Shown here: in pieces, positions 57,968 through 64,000 of the stretch
Position numbering within the stretch: position 1 is the stretch's first letter
How the letters are laid out: each line of letters opens with the position of its first letter
Assembly: GCF_900111895.1 (NCBI RefSeq)
Contig: NZ_FOKB01000002.1
Location: 310,001 to 374,000 of the forward strand
Direction of reading: 5' to 3'
DNA from: Pseudomonas simiae
Lineage (GTDB): Bacteria > Pseudomonadota > Gammaproteobacteria > Pseudomonadales > Pseudomonadaceae
DNA: 64,000 nucleotides
Position numbers and translations under genes: made by a program
The notes under the pieces: generated by a model
The model's database searches: none
Told to the model about the DNA's origin: nothing
The model's input: only the letters and a program-made list of their open reading frames with translations

Positions 57968-58747
57968 TCAGGGCTGATAGCCCATGCGCCAACTCACGGC
58001 CCGGGTCGCCGCCAGCAAGTGCTGCGCCGCCGGGCCATCTTCGTCGGCATGGAACAACGAGGTGGGGCCAACGACGGTCATCACCGCCGCCACTTGGCCG
58101 ATGGCGTTGAACACCGGCGCCGACAGGGCATCGACGCCGGGCATCAACAGACCGTGCACGAAGTGCAGACCACGGCTGCGGATCTGCTCGCAGGTGGTGG
58201 CGTAGGCCTGGTCATCCGCCAGGGCATGAGCGATGCCGGCCTGGATTTCCCGCTCACGCAGCTCCACGGTTTCCCGCGACGGCAGGTAAGCGCTGAACAC
58301 CAGCCCGGTGGACGAGCTGAGCAGCGGCAGCACCGAGCCCAATTGCGTGACCACTGTTACCGCGCGCACCGCCGGCTCAATCTGCACGACGGTGGCGCCC
58401 TGGTTGCCCCACACGGCTAAAAAGCAGGTTTCATTCAGTTCATCGCGCAGCTCCGCCAGGGGCATCGCGCCGACTTTCAACACATCCATGCTGCCCAGCG
58501 CCGCCAAGCCCACGCGCAACGCTTCACGGCCCAGGCCGTAGTGGTTGGTGGCGGTGTTCTGTTCGGCAAAACCCGAGGCGATCAGCGCCTGTAAATAGCG
58601 GTGCACCTTGCTCGCCGGCATCTGCACGTGCTCGGCCAGGCGTGACAGCGAAGTGGCCGGCGACAGTTCGGCCAGAGCCTTGAGGATATCGGTGCCGACT
58701 TCGGCCGAGCGGACTTTCTGTTTACCGGTGTCGCGGGGCTTTTCCAT
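57968..58747 (-). CDS. hmgR: IclR-family repressor of homogentisate catabolism
   Basis: 259 aa from the ATG at 58747. The N-terminal winged HTH (about residues 15-75) has LSRLAEHVQMPASKVHRYLQALIASGF, and the C-terminal ligand domain is of IclR type. It is divergent from hmgA, as hmgR is in P. putida, where homogentisate releases it from the hmg promoter. The gene name rests on this context. Confidence 0.88.
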   Translation of the reverse strand: MEKPRDTGKQKVRSAEVGTDILKALAELSPATSLSRLAEHVQMPASKVHRYLQALIASGFAEQNTATNHYGLGREALRVGLAALGSMDVLKVGAMPLAELRDELNETCFLAVWGNQGATVVQIEPAVRAVTVVTQLGSVLPLLSSSTGLVFSAYLPSRETVELREREIQAGIAHALADDQAYATTCEQIRSRGLHFVHGLLMPGVDALSAPVFNAIGQVAAVMTVVGPTSLFHADEDGPAAQHLLAATRAVSWRMGYQP

Positions 58748-58811
58748 GGAAGGGCGAGAATCCGAGAGATGAATGGGCGTCTTTATAGCTTGACGGTCGA
58801 TGGTGATCAAA

Positions 58812-58836
58812 TTACGTTATGCGTAACTGGATTACG
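58812..58836. promoter_or_regulatory. Probable HmgR operator
   Basis: TTACG and CGTAA are perfect arms separated by TTATG (58812-58826), and a third TTACG lies at 58832. The site sits in the hmgR-hmgA divergent region, 42 bp before the hmgA ATG, where it would overlap the hmgA promoter. Confidence 0.55.
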
Positions 58837-58867
58837 ATAAAAACAACTTCCGTGTAGAGGACGATCC

Positions 58868-60151
58868 ATGAACCTCGAATACCTGTCGGGCTTCGGCAAT
58901 GAATTCGCCAGCGAAGCCTTGCCCGGCGCGCTGCCGATCGGCCAGAACTCCCCGCAAAAAGCGCCCTACGGGCTGTACACCGAACTGTTCTCTGGCACTG
59001 CGTTCACCATGGTGCGCAGTGAAGCCCGGCGGACCTGGCTGTACCGCATTCAGCCGTCGGCCAATCACCCTGCATTCATCAAGCTTGAGCGGCAACTGGC
59101 CGGGGGGCCGTTGGGGGCGGTAACGCCTAATCGCTTGCGCTGGAACCCGTTGGATATGCCGAGCGAACCGACGGACTTCATCGATGGGCTTGTAGGAATG
59201 GTCGCCAATTCAGGGGCAGAAAAGCCCTCAGGCATCAGCATCTACACCTACCGCGCCAACCGTTCCATGGAGCGTGTGTTCTTCAACGCTGATGGCGAGT
59301 TGTTGATTGTGCCGGAGCTGGGTCGCCTGCGTATTGCTACCGAGCTTGGCGTGCTGGAGGTGGAGCCGCTGGAAATCGTCGTGTTGCCTCGTGGCCTGAA
59401 ATTCCGCGTCGAGTTGCTGGATACGCAAGCGCGCGGTTACGTCGCCGAGAACCATGGTGCGCCGCTGCGTCTGCCGGACCTGGGCCCTATCGGCAGCAAT
59501 GGCCTGGCCAATCCACGCGACTTCCTGACGCCGGTTGCCCACTACGAAGATGTGAAAAAACCAACAACGCTGGTGCAGAAATTCCTCGGCGAACTCTGGG
59601 CCTGTGAGCTGGACCATTCGCCACTCAACGTGGTCGCCTGGCACGGCAACAACGTGCCGTACAAATACGATCTGCGCCGCTTCAACACCCTTGGCACCGT
59701 GAGCTTTGACCACCCGGATCCGTCGATCTTCACTGTGTTGACCTCACCTACCAGCACCCACGGCCTGGCCAACCTCGACTTCGTGATCTTCCCGCCACGT
59801 TGGATGGTGGCTGAGAACACCTTCCGTCCGCCGTGGTTCCACCGCAACCTGATGAACGAATACATGGGCCTGATCCAGGGGGCCTACGACGCCAAGGCCG
59901 AAGGCTTCCTGCCCGGTGGCGCGTCGCTGCACAGCTGTATGAGCGCCCACGGCCCGGACGGCGAGACCTGCACCAAGGCCATCAACGTGGACCTGGCGCC
60001 GCACAAGATCGATAACACCATGGCCTTCATGTTTGAGACCAGCCAAGTGCTGCGTCCCACCCAGTTCGCCCTGGACTGCCCGCAACTGCAAAACACTTAC
60101 GACGCGTGCTGGGCCTCGCTGCCCGCCACCTTCAACCCGAACCGGAGATAA
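58868..60151 (+). CDS. hmgA: Homogentisate 1,2-dioxygenase
   Basis: 427 aa. A non-haem Fe(II) ring-cleaving dioxygenase that opens homogentisate to maleylacetoacetate. It opens with [23 protein letters not shown] split across the N-terminal motif GFGNEF, and carries [32 protein letters not shown] blocks with the metal-binding His/Glu residues (WFHRN, NEYMG) near 320-330 and HGPDGET near 360. First gene of hmgABC. Confidence 0.96.
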   Translation: MNLEYLSGFGNEFASEALPGALPIGQNSPQKAPYGLYTELFSGTAFTMVRSEARRTWLYRIQPSANHPAFIKLERQLAGGPLGAVTPNRLRWNPLDMPSEPTDFIDGLVGMVANSGAEKPSGISIYTYRANRSMERVFFNADGELLIVPELGRLRIATELGVLEVEPLEIVVLPRGLKFRVELLDTQARGYVAENHGAPLRLPDLGPIGSNGLANPRDFLTPVAHYEDVKKPTTLVQKFLGELWACELDHSPLNVVAWHGNNVPYKYDLRRFNTLGTVSFDHPDPSIFTVLTSPTSTHGLANLDFVIFPPRWMVAENTFRPPWFHRNLMNEYMGLIQGAYDAKAEGFLPGGASLHSCMSAHGPDGETCTKAINVDLAPHKIDNTMAFMFETSQVLRPTQFALDCPQLQNTYDACWASLPATFNPNRR

Positions 60152-60154
60152 CCC

Positions 60155-61441
60155 ATGACTCAGCCTACACTTACCCGCAGCTGGGTGGCCTCCGCCAATG
60201 GTCACACCGATTTTCCCCTGCAAAACCTGCCGTTGGGCGTGTTCAGCGTCAACGGTTCGACCCCGCGTGCTGGCGTGGCGATCGGCGACTCGATCCTGGA
60301 TCTGCAAGCCGCCATCGATGAGTTTGACGGTGAAGCCCGCCGTGCGGTCGAAGCGACCGCGGGTGGCCAACTGAACGCGTTTTTTGCACTGGGCCGCGGC
60401 CCGCGCGTGGCCTTGCGCGAGCGTCTGTTGGAGTTGCTGGCCGAAGGCAGCACGTTGCACACCCGTGAAGCGCAGGTGCTGCATCGCGCTGCCGATTGCC
60501 AGATGCACGTTCCGGCGCGGATCAATGACTACACCGACTTCTACGTCGGCATCGAGCACGCGCAAAACGTCGGCAAACTCTTCCGCCCCGACAATCCTCT
60601 GCTGCCCAACTACAAGTACGTGCCGATTGGATACCACGGCCGTGCTTCGACTATTCGCACCTCGGGCACCGATGTACGCCGCCCCAAAGGCCAAACCCTG
60701 CCGGCCGGCCAGAGCGAGCCGACCTTCGGCCCGTGCGCACGCCTTGATTACGAATTGGAGCTGGGCATCTGGATCGGCCAGGGCAATGAGATGGGTGATT
60801 CGATTGCCATTGGCGATGCGGCCGATCACATCGCCGGTTTCTGTTTGCTCAATGACTGGTCGGCACGGGATATCCAGGCCTGGGAATACCAGCCGTTGGG
60901 GCCGTTCCTGTCGAAAAGCTTTATCACCACTATCTCGCCTTGGGTGGTGACGGCCGAAGCCCTGGAACCGTTCCGCAAAGCGCAGCCGGCGCGCCCTGAA
61001 GGCGACCCGCAGCCGCTGTCGTATCTGCTGGATAAACGTGACCAGGCCGCAGGTGCGCTGGATATCGAGCTGGAAGTACTGCTCACCACCGCCGCCATGC
61101 GCGAGCAGAACCTGCCGGCCCATCGCCTGGCCCTGAGCAACAGCCTGCACATGTACTGGACTGTCGCGCAATTGGTGGCGCACCACAGCGTCAACGGTTG
61201 CCAATTGCAGGCGGGCGATCTGTTTGGTTCGGGCACCTTGTCCGGCCCGCAAGCCGGCCAGTTCGGCAGCCTGCTGGAAATGACCGAAGGCGGTAAAAAG
61301 CCGGTCGAATTACCGTCCGGTGAGGTGCGCAAGTTCCTCGAAGACGGTGATGAAATCATCCTGCGTGCGCGCTGCAACCGTGAAGGCTTCGCCTCCATCG
61401 GCTTCGGCGAATGCCGCGGCACCGTGATCGCGGCACGCTAG
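60155..61441 (+). CDS. hmgB: Fumarylacetoacetase
   Basis: 428 aa. It hydrolyses fumarylacetoacetate to fumarate and acetoacetate, the last step of tyrosine/phenylalanine breakdown. Visible blocks are the catalytic-His region QMHVPARINDYTDFYVGIEHA, YKYVPIGYHGRAS, the metal site ELELGIW and LLNDWSARDIQAWEYQPLGPFLSKSF. It begins three bases after hmgA. Confidence 0.95.
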   Translation: MTQPTLTRSWVASANGHTDFPLQNLPLGVFSVNGSTPRAGVAIGDSILDLQAAIDEFDGEARRAVEATAGGQLNAFFALGRGPRVALRERLLELLAEGSTLHTREAQVLHRAADCQMHVPARINDYTDFYVGIEHAQNVGKLFRPDNPLLPNYKYVPIGYHGRASTIRTSGTDVRRPKGQTLPAGQSEPTFGPCARLDYELELGIWIGQGNEMGDSIAIGDAADHIAGFCLLNDWSARDIQAWEYQPLGPFLSKSFITTISPWVVTAEALEPFRKAQPARPEGDPQPLSYLLDKRDQAAGALDIELEVLLTTAAMREQNLPAHRLALSNSLHMYWTVAQLVAHHSVNGCQLQAGDLFGSGTLSGPQAGQFGSLLEMTEGGKKPVELPSGEVRKFLEDGDEIILRARCNREGFASIGFGECRGTVIAAR

Positions 61442-61453
61442 GAGGGCAGGGCG

Positions 61454-62095
61454 ATGGAACTCTACACCTACTACCGTTCCACCTCGTCGTATCGGGTGCG
61501 CATCGCCCTGGCGCTCAAGGGCCTGGACTTCACCGCCGTGCCGGTCAACCTGCTGGTGCCGGCGGGCGGTGCCCATCGCCAGCCCGAGTACCTGGCGATC
61601 AACCCGCAAGGTCGTGTCCCGGCCTTGCGTACCGAGGAGGGCGAACTGTTGATTCAGTCGCCGGCGATCATCGAGTACCTCGACGAACGTTATCCACAGG
61701 CGCCGCTGCTCTCCAGGGACCTGGCGACCCGCGCTCATGAGCGTGCGGTGGCCTCGATCATCGGCTGCGATATCCATCCGCTGCATAACTCCAGCACCCA
61801 GAGTCTGCTGCGCCAATGGGGGCATGACGAGGCGCAACTGTTGGAGTGGATCGGGCATTGGATCAGCCAGGGCTTGGGCGCGGTGGAACAGTTGATCGGC
61901 GACCAAGGGTTTTGCTTCGGCGAGCAGCCGGGGTTGGCCGATACGTTCCTGATCCCGCAACTGTATGCGGCCGAGCGCTTCAAGGTGCCGTTGGCCAGTT
62001 ACCCGCGCATTGGACGGGTGGCGGCGTTGGCGGCCCAGCACCCGGCATTTGTGCGGGCACACCCCGCCAATCAGCCGGATACACCCGCTGCCTGA
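61454..62095 (+). CDS. hmgC: Maleylacetoacetate isomerase (zeta-class GST)
   Basis: 213 aa. A glutathione-dependent cis-trans isomerase converting maleylacetoacetate to fumarylacetoacetate. It has the zeta-class signature YYRSTSSYRVRIALALKG with the SSxxxR active-site motif at residues 10-15 and the conserved INPQGRVPAL. It lies 12 bp after hmgB, with GGAGGGCAGGGCG before the ATG. Confidence 0.95.
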   Translation: MELYTYYRSTSSYRVRIALALKGLDFTAVPVNLLVPAGGAHRQPEYLAINPQGRVPALRTEEGELLIQSPAIIEYLDERYPQAPLLSRDLATRAHERAVASIIGCDIHPLHNSSTQSLLRQWGHDEAQLLEWIGHWISQGLGAVEQLIGDQGFCFGEQPGLADTFLIPQLYAAERFKVPLASYPRIGRVAALAAQHPAFVRAHPANQPDTPAA

Positions 62096-62134
62096 TTCCT
62101 GCTGTTCCATAAAAATAAAAAACAGGTACTTGCG

Positions 62135-63502
62135 ATGCACAATCAGCTTGCCAGCTTTCGCGCGGCACTCGACGCCCGTCCGGTGTCGCGCTATCAGTGG
62201 TTGATTCTCCTGTTGCTGGCGCTGCTGCTGGTGACCGACGGCTATGACGCCCAAGTGCTGGGTTACGTGGTGCCGGCGCTGGCCCAGGACTGGGGGCTGG
62301 AAAAGGCTGCATTTGGCCCGGTCTTCAGCGCCAACCTGCTGGGGCTTACCTTGGGGTCGTTGCTGGTGACGCCGCTGGCGGATCGGTTCGGCGTGCGGCG
62401 CATCCTGCTCGGCTGTGTGCTGATCTACGCCAGCCTCACCGTGTTGATGGTGTTCGCCAACTCGCTGACCACACTGATGGCCGCCCGGTTTATCTGCGGC
62501 ATCGGTATGGGGGGCGCGATGCCGAGTGCGATGGCGTTGATGTCGGAATACTCGCCGCCGCGCCTGCGTACCTTGATGGTGACCCTGGCGGCGTGTGGCT
62601 TCTCGTTCGGCGGTGCGGCGGGCGGGTTTGTGGCGGCGGGGTTTATCGAAGGCTTTGGGTGGCAGGCGGTGTTTCTGGCGGGTGGCGTGACGCCATTGCT
62701 GTTGTTCCCGTTTCTGGTATGGCTGCTGCCGGAATCATTGCCGCGTTTGCTGCGTGATGCACCACCCTATGCACGGTTGCAGAACGTGACGTCACGCATG
62801 CTGCCGGGCTGGCAACCGCCGCTGGCGACCGAGGCCGAAAACCAACAGGAGCAGGGCAGCAAACTGACGGTGGTGGAACTGTTCCGCAATGGCTACGCAC
62901 GTCCGACGCTGCTGATCTGGTCGACGTTTTTTGTCAGCCTGATCCTGCTGTATTTCATGATCAGTTGGCTTCCGTCGTTACTGCTGGAGAGTGGGTTGGC
63001 GTTGAAAGAGGCCAACCTGGTGACCTCGATGTTCCTGTTCGCCGGTACTTTGGGTGCCATCGCCATGGCCTGGTTCGCCGACCGCTTGAAACGCAAAGTG
63101 CGGCTGTTGTCCGGCGTACTGGCCGCCGCAGCGGTGTGCACGCTTCTGCTCGGCCTGAACCATGACAACCCGCGCTACTTGGTGGCCTGTGTCGTTGCGG
63201 CCGGTTTTTGCATCATCGGTGGTCAACTGACCCTCAATGCCTTCGCCAGTAACTTCTACCCCGCTCATGTACGTGCCACCGGTACGGGGTGGGCGCTGGG
63301 AGTGGGGCGTTTTGGTTCAATCCTGGGGCCGTTGTTTGGCAGCCTGTTGCTGGCAATGCATATCCCGGTGCAGCAGATTTTCTTTTTCTGCGCGATCCCG
63401 GCGGTGATCGCGGCTCTGTTGATCATTCAGGTGCGTTCGCCCGAAGCTGAAGGTTCGAAGAGCCCGTTGGCTGGGGATACCCTCAAGGCGCCACAGGCCT
63501 AA
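62135..63502 (+). CDS. AAHS-family MFS transporter (aromatic acid:proton symporter)
   Basis: 455 aa. About 12 TM helices. The N-terminal DGYDAQVLGYVVPAL motif is the diagnostic D-x-Y-D sequence of the aromatic-acid symporters (PcaK, BenK, MhpT), and GPVFSANLLGLTLGSLLVTPLADRFG-type sequence and GIGMGGAMP follow. It is the last gene after hmgABC and probably imports an aromatic acid feeding the pathway, for example a homogentisate precursor. Its stop overlaps that of the convergent gene. Confidence 0.92.
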   Translation: MHNQLASFRAALDARPVSRYQWLILLLLALLLVTDGYDAQVLGYVVPALAQDWGLEKAAFGPVFSANLLGLTLGSLLVTPLADRFGVRRILLGCVLIYASLTVLMVFANSLTTLMAARFICGIGMGGAMPSAMALMSEYSPPRLRTLMVTLAACGFSFGGAAGGFVAAGFIEGFGWQAVFLAGGVTPLLLFPFLVWLLPESLPRLLRDAPPYARLQNVTSRMLPGWQPPLATEAENQQEQGSKLTVVELFRNGYARPTLLIWSTFFVSLILLYFMISWLPSLLLESGLALKEANLVTSMFLFAGTLGAIAMAWFADRLKRKVRLLSGVLAAAAVCTLLLGLNHDNPRYLVACVVAAGFCIIGGQLTLNAFASNFYPAHVRATGTGWALGVGRFGSILGPLFGSLLLAMHIPVQQIFFFCAIPAVIAALLIIQVRSPEAEGSKSPLAGDTLKAPQA

Positions 63503-64000
63503 TGCACCACTGAATTGGGCGGCAGGTGCCCCAGGCGCTCGGTCAGGCGCAGGCGCTGGATCGGGTCTTCGCTGAGCATCAGCGCATGTTCCAGGTCGAA
63601 GCGTTCGGCGTTGGGGCAGTCGAGGCGCTGATACAGGCTCGCCCGTGCAAGGTAATCGGCGGCGCTGGCATTGCCCAGTTCCAGCACGCGTTCGGCGTCG
63701 ATCAGGGCCTGGAGTGGAATGTCGTTGGAAAGGTGCAGTTGTCGCAGGTTGCGTGACAACCGTTGCAGGATCGAACGTGGATCGGCGGTGTGCAGGTGAT
63801 CGGCCTGCAGCTTGAGGTTGGGGCCGTATTGGCGCTGCAACAGGTCGCGGCAATCGTTGGGGTACAACCGCCGACCGCCGCAGGGATCCAGCAGGTGATC
63901 GGCGCCGGGTACCCGCAGCAGGAAATGGCCGGGGAAATTCACGCCGACCATGGGGATTTCCAGGCGGCGCGCCAGCTCAAGGGCGATCAGGCCCATAGCC
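63499..64000 (-). CDS. SirB1-family transglutaminase-like/TPR protein (5' end outside window)
   Basis: 167 codons are visible, reading leftward from the window edge. MVGVNFPGHFLLRVPGADHLLDPCGGRRL is the SirB1 transglutaminase-like region, with GHFLLR and the DP aspartate. A helical TPR-like C-terminal part follows (LASASLYQRLDCPNAERFDLEHAL pattern). Function in Pseudomonas is unknown. The remainder lies beyond the right edge. Confidence 0.8.
   Translation of the reverse strand, partial: AMGLIALELARRLEIPMVGVNFPGHFLLRVPGADHLLDPCGGRRLYPNDCRDLLQRQYGPNLKLQADHLHTADPRSILQRLSRNLRQLHLSNDIPLQALIDAERVLELGNASAADYLARASLYQRLDCPNAERFDLEHALMLSEDPIQRLRLTERLGHLPPNSVVH

Noticed and set aside
59744..61252. 502-codon minus-strand frame opposite hmgA/hmgB
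   Set aside because: Shadow of two convincing catabolic genes.

Overview
The window looks like a chromosomal segment of a fluorescent Pseudomonas (P. fluorescens group). It has high GC with GC-rich third positions, a complete alginate operon in the classical Pseudomonas order, rhlB next to an EstB-type carboxylesterase and an aapJQMP operon, an hmgR/hmgABC homogentisate cluster, and GTGGGAGC-type REP palindromes. No rRNA, tRNA, insertion sequence, prophage or CRISPR array was recognised.

Layout. 1-3.2 kb: an MFS exporter (cut by the left edge) divergent from a LysR regulator, with a strong palindrome between them, then an SDR oxidoreductase and a small membrane protein. 3.3-3.9 kb: a hypothetical protein and a bidirectional terminator. 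3.97-20.5 kb (minus strand): algD-alg8-alg44-algK-algE-algG-algX-algL-algI-algJ-algF-algA, all intact, preceded by a leader of about 480 nt and an AlgU-type promoter. Three REP doublets (REPINs) lie inside this operon; one sits in frame within the signal-peptide region of algK. 21.3-26.4 kb: yaaA, a divergent polysaccharide-deacetylase-like protein, a PIN-PhoH ATPase and moaC-moaD-moaE. 26.4-32.5 kb: an A+T-richer two-gene accessory island, an unrecognised 323-aa protein and a 1589-aa Rhs/YD-repeat protein with a variable C-terminus and no evident immunity gene. 32.6-41.5 kb: rhlB, estB, the aapJQMP amino-acid ABC transporter, a GntR/FadR-type regulator and a CynX/NimT-type MFS transporter.

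41.5-52.0 kb: a chaperone-usher fimbrial operon of nine genes, seven of which encode DUF1120 (GltF/YhcF-like) pilin-type subunits. It is divergent from an orphan REC-Hpt protein and a LuxR-type response regulator. The shared 417-bp promoter region carries a widely spaced 15-bp inverted motif. This is the most system-like accessory locus in the window.

52.1-64.0 kb: an NTF2-like protein, a GIY-YIG protein, a GST-like protein, a TonB-dependent receptor with an STN domain, a PBP4-type DacB, then hmgR and hmgA-hmgB-hmgC with an AAHS-family MFS transporter (homogentisate to fumarate and acetoacetate), and a SirB1-type protein cut by the right edge.

How the genes work together. AlgA and AlgD supply GDP-mannuronate. 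Alg8/Alg44 polymerise it under c-di-GMP control. AlgG, AlgX, AlgL, AlgI, AlgJ and AlgF modify or clear the polymer in the periplasm, and AlgK/AlgE export it. The fimbrial locus and its phosphorelay pieces suggest a second surface-adhesion programme.
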